From CAYWNK01 sp047639615 (lineage in GTDB: Bacteria; Planctomycetota; UBA1135; GCA-002686595): DNA of 5,623 nt. Position numbers and translations under genes: made by a program. The stretch covers positions 1-5,623 of the forward strand of contig JBLIOL010000341.1 in the NCBI GenBank assembly GCA_047639615.1, in the 5' to 3' direction. Below the pieces are notes generated by a model. The model was not told the origin of the DNA. It was given only the letters and a program-made list of their open reading frames with translations, and did not search any database. Each line of letters opens with the position of its first letter. Position 1 is the stretch's first letter. Positions 1 to 5,482 of this stretch are shown piece by piece.

Positions 1-482
1 ATGAGCCGCACGAGACCATCCTCCTGAAGTTTCGGACTGAAACTCCCGGGCTCCATCTCGAGCTTGGTGTGACCCGTATCAGCAGTGATCGTGCGCAGTA
101 GCTTGCCGTCAGCGGCGTCGTAATGCTGAGCCACCACATCCGTGAGGGTGTGTTCGATCTCGATCGACTCACCCACCTGCTCAACGTCCTGGGCTTCGAG
201 CTTGGAGACCAACTCGCCGCTGGTCTCATCGAAACGCTCCAAGGATAGGTAGCCCGAGATACCCGCCGTCGTAGTCGGCACGCCAGCAGGGACCCCGGCC
301 TCCGGGGTTTCCCCGCCGGGCTCAGTGACACCGTCCGGCACCACCAGCGGCGGCCCCGCTTGTCCCCCTTGGCTGGAGCGCGCGCGCGCTTCCTCGTCGG
401 CCTCGCGGCCGCGCTTGTCCAGCTGCCAAAGAATTGCCATGCCCACGCTGAAGACGAGGGCGAAGATCGCAAACCGGCGCAC
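1..482 (-). CDS. lptC: LptC-like LPS-export membrane protein, N-terminal part (runs off the left edge)
   Basis: This is the first 160 codons of a gene that continues beyond base 1. The start is a GTG at 482-480 that shares its first G with the kdsC stop (TAGTG). A GAGG Shine-Dalgarno sits 9 bases upstream at 495-492. The protein begins with two arginines and one hydrophobic segment (about residues 4-19), which reads as a single membrane anchor. Residues 20-73 form a Gly/Pro/Glu/Arg-rich linker. From about residue 74 a beta-rich stretch begins, with a pattern like the OstA/LptC fold: GYLSLERFD, a dipeptide SG turn, YDAADGKLL, then TITAD. In the family, LptC is a bitopic inner-membrane protein that takes LPS from LptBFG and passes it to LptA in the periplasm. 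The identification rests mainly on position directly after kdsD-kdsC (the usual kdsD-kdsC-lptC-lptA order) and on topology. Sequence similarity is only suggestive, and another OstA-like periplasmic protein is possible. The linker is longer than in E. coli LptC. Confidence 0.62.
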   Translation of the reverse strand, partial: MRRFAIFALVFSVGMAILWQLDKRGREADEEARARSSQGGQAGPPLVVPDGVTEPGGETPEAGVPAGVPTTTAGISGYLSLERFDETSGELVSKLEAQDVEQVGESIEIEHTLTDVVAQHYDAADGKLLRTITADTGHTKLEMEPGSFSPKLQEDGLVRL

Positions 483-1042
483 TAAACCTGACCTCGAGTC
501 AAAGATTCCCAATCGCCCCGTGCACGCAGCACGAGCTCCGCCACCTCACGTGCAGCACCCGCTCCAGCCGCCGCACTGGTCACATAGTCCGCCGCGTGCA
601 GGACCTCGGGGCGCGCGTTCGCCGGCGCCACAAAGATTGCCGCCTGGGGAACCATCGCCAAGTCCGGCAAATCGTCGCCCATTGCCAGGGTCGCCTCCAC
701 GGCGATGCCAGCCTCTACCTGCAGAGCCTGCAGCACGACGTTCTTCGGCCCTTCGCGCATGTGCAGGTGACGCACACCGAGCTCCTCTGCGCGCTTGATC
801 GTGGCGCGGCAACCGCGGCCCGTAATCCACGCCAGCTCCACGCCTGCACGCCCAAGCCAAGCCAGGCCCTGACCGTCATGTACGCAGAAGCTCTGCTGTT
901 CCTCGTCGCCCACGTAGATCACGCGCCCATCGGTGAGCGTGCCATCCACATCGAAGACCGCCAGACGCACGGCCGCCAAACGGCTGACCAGGTCCGCAGA
1001 CAAATCGGCCAGCGGGTCCCGCGAGGGATCGGGAGCACTCAT
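482..1042 (-). CDS. kdsC: 3-deoxy-D-manno-octulosonate 8-phosphate phosphatase (KdsC)
   Basis: This 186-residue HAD-superfamily phosphatase hydrolyses Kdo-8-phosphate to Kdo and phosphate in the cytoplasm, the last step before CMP-Kdo formation for lipid A/core assembly. All HAD motifs are visible. Motif I is DVDGTLTDG, with nucleophile Asp31 and acid/base Asp33. Motif II is ITGR (Thr74). The motif III lysine is Lys100 (PKNVV). Motif IV is GDDLPDL, with Asp123, Asp124 and Asp127 for Mg2+. The family signatures FCVHDGQGL and the C-terminal AGAAREVAELVL (a GGxGAxREV-like element) separate KdsC from generic HADs. The length matches the family (about 170-190), and the short cap-less form fits the C0 type that works as a tetramer. 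The ATG at 1042 lies in an ATGA overlap with the kdsD stop, and no Shine-Dalgarno is obvious, so translation is probably coupled. The stop is TAG. The first 20 residues are a variable extension. Confidence 0.94.
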   Translation of the reverse strand: MSAPDPSRDPLADLSADLVSRLAAVRLAVFDVDGTLTDGRVIYVGDEEQQSFCVHDGQGLAWLGRAGVELAWITGRGCRATIKRAEELGVRHLHMREGPKNVVLQALQVEAGIAVEATLAMGDDLPDLAMVPQAAIFVAPANARPEVLHAADYVTSAAAGAGAAREVAELVLRARGDWESLTRGQV

Positions 1043-2031
1043 ACGGAAATATCCAGCAGGTCCTGCACATCCACCAAGCCCACGGGGCAGCCCGCGTCGT
1101 CGATGACCGGTGCTTGGTCGATGCGGTACTCAGCCAGCAGGTGCTGCGCTTCCTCCACCAACTGCTCCGGACGCAGGGTCTTGGGTCCGGTGGTCATGTG
1201 CTTATCCACCGCTTGTGAGAGCCCATCGGCCTGGCCGGGTTCGAGCAAGCGGCGTAGGTCGCCATCCGTGAAGATGCCGGCCAAGCGACCATCCGCAGCC
1301 ACCACCAAGGCGGCACCCGGACGGCCGGGTGTGTCGCGCGTACGCAGCAGCACCTCCGTCACCGGAATGCCGCTGGGAACCAGGGGCAGGAACTCGCCCT
1401 TGCGCATGACCTCGTCCACGCGCATCAGGCGCCGGCCGAGGCTGCCCGCAGGGTGGAAGCGCGCGAAGTCTTCGCGGTCGAAGGCGCGCTCCGAGAGCAC
1501 CACCATGGCCAGTGCATCGCCCATGGCGAGCATGGCGGAGGTGGATGCGGTGGGCGCCAGCTTGAGCGGGCAGGCTTCCTCCACAGGTCCGATATTCAGC
1601 ACGGCGTCCGCCTCGCGCCCGAGGGCTGAATCCGGTCGGCCAGTCATCGCTATCAACTGGGCGCCGATGCGCCGGGCGATGGGCATCAGCTGATTGGTCT
1701 CGGCCGTCTCGCCCGAATTCGACAGAGCCAGCACCACATCGCCCCCGCGCACGCGCCCCAGATCCCCATGCAGGGCCTCGGCCGGGTGCAGGAAGAAGGA
1801 CGGCGTGCCGGTGGAGGCCAGGGTGGCGGAGATCTTCCCGCCCACCAGGCCGGCCTTGCCCATGCCGGTCAGGATCACCTGGCCCTGGCAGGCCAGCACG
1901 AGCTCGACGGCGGCATCGAAGCCCGCATCGAGGTGCTCCTCGAGCCCGGCGATGCTGGCAGCTTCGATACGAATCACCTCGGCAGCCCGCTCACGGCGCT
2001 GGCGTATGGTGGAGTCGGAGGGAACACCCAA
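1039..2031 (-). CDS. kdsD: D-arabinose 5-phosphate isomerase (KdsD)
   Basis: This 330-residue aldose-ketose isomerase interconverts D-ribulose 5-phosphate and D-arabinose 5-phosphate, the committed sugar for Kdo. An N-terminal SIS domain (about residues 38-180) carries GMGKAG (Lys59), STGTPSFFLHPAEALHGDLG (His88) and the phosphate-binding SNSGET (104-109). A pair of CBS domains follows (about 206-262 and 272-330; note GIFTDGDLRRL). Lys59, Glu111, Glu152 and His193 fall at exactly the numbers of the catalytic residues in E. coli KdsD, as I recall them. This supports the chosen start, a TTG at 2031-2029, because no ATG or GTG lies between it and the upstream in-frame stop at about 2104-2106. 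The only nearby alternative is GTG at codon 19, which would shorten the N-terminal helix. No Shine-Dalgarno is evident. The gene heads the kdsD-kdsC-lptC operon and overlaps kdsC by 4 bases. A GutQ-type paralogue has the same fold, but the kdsC neighbour favours KdsD. Confidence 0.94.
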   Translation of the reverse strand: MGVPSDSTIRQRRERAAEVIRIEAASIAGLEEHLDAGFDAAVELVLACQGQVILTGMGKAGLVGGKISATLASTGTPSFFLHPAEALHGDLGRVRGGDVVLALSNSGETAETNQLMPIARRIGAQLIAMTGRPDSALGREADAVLNIGPVEEACPLKLAPTASTSAMLAMGDALAMVVLSERAFDREDFARFHPAGSLGRRLMRVDEVMRKGEFLPLVPSGIPVTEVLLRTRDTPGRPGAALVVAADGRLAGIFTDGDLRRLLEPGQADGLSQAVDKHMTTGPKTLRPEQLVEEAQHLLAEYRIDQAPVIDDAGCPVGLVDVQDLLDISV

Positions 2032-2100
2032 GGGATGGTCTGGCGTGGCTAGTGGGGGTGGACGGTTGCGGGCGCGAAAGCTGCCCGCAGGGGGGCGGCT

Positions 2101-2129
2101 ATTCTAGGGGGGATCGCGGCCGGACTCAC
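2101..2129 (-). promoter_or_regulatory. Candidate sigma70-type promoter of the kdsD-kdsC-lptC operon
   Basis: On the minus strand a TAGAAT hexamer (2106-2101) matches the -10 consensus at 5 of 6 positions. A weak -35, GTGAGT (2129-2124), lies 17 bases upstream. Transcription would start near 2094, giving a leader of about 60 bases before the TTG start of kdsD. An alternative pair, TTGTCC and TAGGGT with 17-base spacing, lies further upstream at about 2130-2158. The -35 match is poor, so this is only a candidate. Confidence 0.35.
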
Positions 2130-2170
2130 CCTAGAGCTGGCTCCCTCTGCGGACAAAACGTACAGGCCCA

Positions 2171-2202
2171 TTGCCGGTACGGGAGGGCCGCTGGGCTACG
2201 AT
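2171..2202 (+). promoter_or_regulatory. Weak candidate promoter for the protease-scpA unit
   Basis: TTGCCG (2171-2176) and TACGAT (2197-2202) resemble -35 and -10 boxes, but the 20-base spacing is longer than the usual 16-18. If real, transcription would begin around 2209. That would exclude the ATG at 2201 and support the GTG 2240 start of the protease. This is tentative. Confidence 0.2.
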
Positions 2203-2239
2203 GCTCGGGCAGGGCCCCCGGCCCGCCCCAAGTAACACT

Positions 2240-2899
2240 GTGAGCACCCACGAACTCGTCGAGACCGCCCTCGTTATCGGCTTCCTAATCCTGAGTCTAG
2301 GAATCCACGAAGCAGCCCACGCCTGGGTGGCCTACCGCTGCGGCGACGACACCGCAAAGAACGAGGGTCGCATGACCCTCAACCCGATCGTGCACATCGA
2401 TCCCTTCATGACCATCCTGCTGCCGGCCATGCTCTGGTTTGGCTCCGGCGGCACGATCATGTTCGGGGGCGCGAAGCCCGTGCCGGTGTACCCCAACCGC
2501 CTACGCAACCCACTGCGCGATATGGCCCTGGTGGCCATCGCGGGACCGGCGTCCAACGTGATCCTGGCCTTCATTTTCATGCTGGTGTGGAAGGCCTCGA
2601 TCGTACTGGCAGGCTTTAGTTCGAATGAGCTGCTGCCCTCGGTGCTCGAAACCTGCGTGATGCTCAACATCCTGCTGACCATGTTCAACCTGCTACCCAT
2701 CCCCCCGCTGGATGGATCACGGGTCATGGCCTACCTGCTGCCAGCTGGCTTGCGCGAGTCCTATATCCAGCTCGAACGCTTCGGCTTCATCCTGGTCATC
2801 GGAGCGATCTACTTCGTCCCGCCCGTGCGTCCAGCGCTCTGGAGAGCCATGACGTGGCTCTGGGATATCCTCTTCACGGCCACCGGCGGCAACTGGTAG
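2240..2899 (+). CDS. M50 family site-2 (intramembrane) zinc metalloprotease
   Basis: This polytopic membrane protein of the site-2 protease family would cleave substrates within the inner membrane. Numbered from the GTG start (219 residues), the zinc motif HEAAH is at 23-27 inside the first membrane helix (His23, Glu24, His27). The third zinc ligand is Asp158 in NLLPIPPLDGSR (150-161), the family's NxxPxPxLDG element. Between them lie GGAKPVPVYPNRLRNP and the AIAGPASN helix (99-106), typical of the short SpoIVFB/YwhC-like branch without PDZ or CBS domains. About five to six hydrophobic segments are visible. An open frame extends back to TTG 2171 and ATG 2201, but those extra 10-23 residues are Gly/Pro/Arg-rich and unlike a membrane-protein N-terminus, so I prefer GTG 2240. 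No clear Shine-Dalgarno precedes it. Seven bases separate its TAG stop from scpA. In many bacteria this protease lies next to scpA, sometimes with trpS between (absent here). The natural substrate is unknown. Confidence 0.9.
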   Translation: MSTHELVETALVIGFLILSLGIHEAAHAWVAYRCGDDTAKNEGRMTLNPIVHIDPFMTILLPAMLWFGSGGTIMFGGAKPVPVYPNRLRNPLRDMALVAIAGPASNVILAFIFMLVWKASIVLAGFSSNELLPSVLETCVMLNILLTMFNLLPIPPLDGSRVMAYLLPAGLRESYIQLERFGFILVIGAIYFVPPVRPALWRAMTWLWDILFTATGGNW

Positions 2900-2906
2900 C
2901 CCCCCC

Positions 2907-3794
2907 ATGCCCACCCACGAAGAAGACGAGTTCACAGTCGAGCTCGAGCAGGTTTTCTGCGGTCCCATGGACCTCTTGCTGCACCTCGTCAAGGAGCAGG
3001 AAGTGGCCATCCAGGACGTGGAGCTGCTGCGTGTGGTGGATGGTTACTTCGCTTACTTGAAGGAGCTGACCGAGCTCGATATCGAGGTTGCCGGCGAGTT
3101 CCTGGTGATAGCCGCGACCTTGATGGCGATTAAGTCGCGTTCGCTGCTCCCGCGCGAGGAGGTCGAGCTGGACGACGAGCTCGACCCCGAGGACGAACTG
3201 ATCCAGCGCCTGCTCGAGTACCGGCGCTTCAAGGGCGCCGCCGACGACCTCGAGGAGCGCCACCGCCGGCGCGTGCTCGAGCACGCGCGCGGGGTCAAGA
3301 ACGAGGCCATGGACTACGAGCCAGAGAAGAGCCTCGACCTGGGTGAGCTGACCTCCTGGGACCTGCTGGCCGCCTTCAGCCGGCTCATGCGCGAGACCCT
3401 GGCCGGTCGTCCGCACATGATCAAGACCGACCCGCGCCCGCTGCGCTGGTACGTAAATACCCTCGGTCATTACGTCAACCGGAACGGCGCCGTCGAGTTG
3501 CGCGAGCTCTTGTTCCATATCGACGATAAGCCCACGAAAGAGGGCCTAATCGGCATGTTCTGCGCACTCTTGGAGTTGGTCAAAATGGGCGTCGTGCGCG
3601 CCGTCCAGCCCGACAGCGTGGGCGAGATCATGGTCGAGATGTGCGCCCAGATCGACGGCGATGTGGACGACTTGATCAAGGCCTCGACGCTCATGGACGA
3701 GGAAGACCCGGACGAAGATTCCGACTCGGAAGCGAAGTCGGAATCGCCCTCGGAAGAGCCCTCGGAAGAGTCAGAGGAATACGAAGAGGCCTAG
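2907..3794 (+). CDS. scpA: Segregation and condensation protein A (ScpA, kleisin)
   Basis: This 295-residue kleisin subunit bridges the two Smc heads in the Smc-ScpAB condensin, which compacts and separates newly replicated origins in the cytoplasm. The N-terminal domain has the hallmark FCGPMDLLLHLVKEQEVAIQ (17-36; canonical FxGPLDLLLxLI...LDI), followed by AGEFLVIAATLMAIKSRSLLP, which contacts the Smc neck. A charged middle region (about 85-150) follows. The C-terminal winged helix (about 190-250, VELRELLFHID ... LIGMFCALLELVKMGVVRAVQ) would contact the Smc cap. Beyond the usual family end lies an extra acidic, serine-rich tail (about 263-295, 18 Asp/Glu in 33 residues), partly encoded by a tandem 12-base repeat. 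The ATG follows the protease stop by 7 bases, with no clear Shine-Dalgarno, suggesting co-transcription. The usual partner gene scpB does not follow; a convergent sigma gene does, and the two stop codons share the bases CTAG. Confidence 0.95.
   Translation: MPTHEEDEFTVELEQVFCGPMDLLLHLVKEQEVAIQDVELLRVVDGYFAYLKELTELDIEVAGEFLVIAATLMAIKSRSLLPREEVELDDELDPEDELIQRLLEYRRFKGAADDLEERHRRRVLEHARGVKNEAMDYEPEKSLDLGELTSWDLLAAFSRLMRETLAGRPHMIKTDPRPLRWYVNTLGHYVNRNGAVELRELLFHIDDKPTKEGLIGMFCALLELVKMGVVRAVQPDSVGEIMVEMCAQIDGDVDDLIKASTLMDEEDPDEDSDSEAKSESPSEEPSEESEEYEEA
3747..3770 (+). repeat. Tandem 12-bp direct repeat in the scpA tail
   Basis: Two perfect adjacent copies of CCCTCGGAAGAG (3747-3758 and 3759-3770) encode the repeated Pro-Ser-Glu-Glu of the acidic ScpA tail. 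Related TCGGAA units lie just upstream at about 3725-3744. The length is a multiple of three, so copy changes would lengthen or shorten the tail without shifting the frame. Confidence 0.85.
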
Positions 3795-5023
3795 GCCAAG
3801 ACCTCCAGCAAGCGTGCCTCTAGGTACGCGCGCTGGGCTTCGTTATCGGTCAGCTCCAAGGCCCTGCCATAGGCCGCAGCCGCCTCGGCCAGCTGCCCCG
3901 CACGCCGATGCAAATCGGCGCGCGTAGCGTGAAAGGGCTGATAGCGCTCCAAGGAACCGCTGGCATCCAAGACCGCCAGCCTGCGCAGGCCCAGCTCCGG
4001 ACCATGCAGCATGGACTCCGCCACGATTGCGTTGAGCCTCACCACCGGCGTCGGGAGCATGCTGTAAAGCCGCTTATAGAGCAGCGTGATCTGCGCCCAA
4101 TCGGTCGCCTGCCAACTGCCCGCGGCACCGTGCAGAGCCGAGATCGCCGCCTGAATCTGATACGGCCCGGGTTGCCGCCGGCGTTGGGCGCGATCGAGCA
4201 CGCGCTCGGCCTCCACCTGAGCCTGCGAATCCCACAGACTGCGATCTTGGTGCTCGAGAGTGATCAAACTGCCATCGGGCGCGGTGCGTCCGCCGGCGCG
4301 GCCATGGCTAGCGAGCATCAACGCAAGCAAGCCTTCCGCCTCGGCCTCCTGCGGCAGTAGCTCGAGCACCAGACGCACCAGCCGCAGAGCTTCCTCGCAC
4401 AGGTCCCCGCGCACGGGCGCCGCACCTGCAGTAGCGCTATGGCCTTCGTTGAAGACCAGATAGAGCACTTCCAACACGCCGCCGATGCGCTCGGGCCAGA
4501 GCTCGGGCCCGGGCACGCGGAAGGGAATGCCCGCCCCCTGGATCTTGCGCTTGGCGCGCACCAGGCGCTGGGCCACGGTTGCCTCTCGCAACAGAAAGGC
4601 GCGCGCGATCTCGGTCACCGAGAGGCCGGCCACGGCCTGCAAAGTCAGGGCCGTACGCGCGCCATCGGCCAGGGCCGGGTGGCAGCAGGTGAAGACCAGG
4701 GCCAAGCGCTCGTCGGGGATGTCGGCGTCCTGCATGACGGCATCGGGCTCGCAATTAGATTCATTCAGGGCCCCGGAGCGTCGCTCCCGTCGCCAACTAT
4801 CGATCAGCTTGCGCTGGGCTACGCGCAGCAGCCAAGCGGCCGGTTGGTGCGGTATGCCGCCCTCCGGCCAATTCTCCAAGGCCGCCAAAACAGCCTCCTG
4901 GAGTACATCCTCCGCGGCCTAAAGCGACGCGTCGTAGCGAATCAAAGCCGCCAGCAGCCGCGCCCCCTGGTCCCGCTGCAAGCCTGAAACCAGGCCAGGG
5001 TTCTCCGGAGGGGCGGGCGACAT
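3791..5023 (-). pseudogene. ECF42-type RNA polymerase sigma factor with C-terminal extension, interrupted by an in-frame TAG
   Basis: Read from ATG 5023 the frame spans 410 codons, the usual ECF42 size, but codon 35 (4921-4919) is TAG. Ahead of it are ARLLAALIRYDASL; directly after it AAEDVLQEA, the sigma region 2.2 core-binding helix, then ENWPEGGIPHQPAAWLLRVAQRKLID and the RRERR of region 2.4. Region 4 contains DERLALVFTCCHPALA (about 104-119) and a helix-turn-helix (LSVTEIARAFLLREATVAQRLVRAKRKI, about 134-161). The long extension follows, with VFNEGH, GLLALMLASHGR, LEHQDRSLWD, GPYQIQAAISALH and PTPVVRLNAIVA, diagnostic of the ECF42/DUF6596 group with its TPR-like domain. The group has no cognate anti-sigma, and its extension is reported to be needed for activity. 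The longest uninterrupted frame starts at TTG 4888 (365 residues, ends 3791) and lacks much of region 2, so it is unlikely to work as a sigma factor. The gene lies 9 bp after the DGPF gene. It could be a recent pseudogene, a base-call error or a readthrough case. Confidence 0.85.
4919..4921 (-). other. Internal TAG stop at codon 35 of the sigma gene
   Basis: The minus strand reads CTT-TAG-GCC-GCG-GAG-GAT, where the family normally has a residue such as Asp, Glu or Gln just before the alanine/AED of region 2.2. One substitution from GAG or CAG would give TAG. No frameshift is present, because the same frame is homologous on both sides. Confidence 0.9.
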
Positions 5024-5032
5024 GGCCCCAGG

Positions 5033-5386
5033 CTACTGGCCGAAGGTCTCGATCGGACGTACTTCGACGGTTCCGAAGGCCACCGAGGGGATGCGCTTAG
5101 CCCACTCCAGGGCCGCGTCCAGGTCCTCCACATCGATTGGGTAGAAGCCGCCCAGGGTCTCCTTGGTCTCGGCGAAGGGGCCGTCCGTGACCAGCATGGA
5201 GCTGCCCTTGGTGCGCACGGAGGTGGCCGTGCTGACCCCTTTGAGGGCCTGACCGATGGGCTTAATACCGGCCTTCTCCATGTCCCCAGAGAGGTTCATG
5301 TAGGCCTCGATGTGGGCGCCGAAGGAGGGATCCTGGGGGGTCGGCTCTTGAGCCTCGTCGGAGTAGATCAGGAGTGCGTAGAGCAT
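5033..5386 (-). CDS. DGPF-domain (YciI-like/YCII-related) protein paired with the ECF42 sigma factor
   Basis: This 117-residue protein has a ferredoxin-like dimeric alpha-beta barrel fold, as expected for the YCII-related/DGPF family. It starts MLYALLIYSDEA, a typical first beta strand, and carries VTDGPFAETKETLGGFYPIDVEDLDAALEWAKRIP (about 66-100), with the name-giving DGPF at 68-71. It ends with strand GTVEVRPIETF, where the family has VEVRPv. ATG 5386 is chosen because homologues begin here. The frame stays open upstream almost to the right edge of the window, but that extension is Gly/Pro/Arg-rich and crosses the promoter. No Shine-Dalgarno is visible. Biochemical function is not established for the family; members are encoded beside ECF42 sigma genes and are thought to be their targets or partners. 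The stop is TAG, and the sigma start follows in the same frame after CCT GGG GCC. Confidence 0.9.
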   Translation of the reverse strand: MLYALLIYSDEAQEPTPQDPSFGAHIEAYMNLSGDMEKAGIKPIGQALKGVSTATSVRTKGSSMLVTDGPFAETKETLGGFYPIDVEDLDAALEWAKRIPSVAFGTVEVRPIETFGQ

Positions 5387-5426
5387 GTTTATAGGAGTCG
5401 TATACGGGGTCGTAGCAATGGGTGGA

Positions 5427-5442
5427 GCCCGGAAACCCGGGC
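5427..5442 (-). other. Short GC hairpin in the DGPF mRNA leader
   Basis: A perfect 6-base inverted repeat (GCCCGG at 5427-5432, CCGGGC at 5437-5442) encloses a 4-base loop. It lies between the predicted transcription start (about 5448) and the ATG at 5386, so it would form near the 5' end of the transcript. It has no U-tract, so it is not a classical terminator. A stabilising or chance structure is equally possible. Confidence 0.4.
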
Positions 5443-5455
5443 CATTCGAGGGCAC

Positions 5456-5482
5456 GACGAACGAGACTGTGAGGAATCGACA
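5456..5482 (-). promoter_or_regulatory. ECF-type promoter of the DGPF-sigma operon (TGTCGA-N17-CGTC)
   Basis: On the minus strand TGTCGA (5482-5477) is followed by exactly 17 bases and then CGTC (5459-5456). A TGTCGA-like -35 with a CGTC-like -10 is the motif I recall for promoters of ECF42-associated DGPF genes, and CGTC is a common ECF -10. The predicted transcription start is near 5448, about 60 bases before the DGPF ATG. The position directly upstream of the DGPF-sigma pair suggests autoregulation by the ECF42 factor or a paralogue. Confidence 0.6.

Noticed and set aside
596..1693. 365-codon plus-strand open frame opposite kdsC and kdsD
   Set aside because: It is antisense to two genes with complete catalytic motifs, its product is Arg/Ser/Ala-rich without domain features, and it has no start signal. 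It is a GC-rich shadow frame.
2171..2239. Upstream starts (TTG 2171, ATG 2201) for the M50 protease
   Set aside because: The added residues are hydrophilic and Pro/Gly/Arg-rich, unlike the family's N-terminus just ahead of the HExxH helix, and they overlap the likely promoter.
2874..3518. 214-codon minus-strand open frame opposite scpA
   Set aside because: It lies against a clear ScpA with family hallmarks on the plus strand. Its Leu/Val/Glu/Gln-rich composition mirrors scpA codon bias.
3785..3800. Bidirectional terminator between scpA and the sigma gene
   Set aside because: There is no intergenic sequence and no GC stem with a flanking T-tract at the CTAG junction.
4919..4921. Genome-wide reassignment of TAG to an amino acid as the explanation for the internal stop
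   Set aside because: Five genes in the window end at TAG exactly where their families end, and two of these stops lie directly at neighbouring gene starts, so TAG acts as a normal stop.
4439..4987. 182-codon plus-strand open frame opposite the sigma gene
   Set aside because: It is antisense to conserved sigma regions 2 and 4 and shows no recognisable features.
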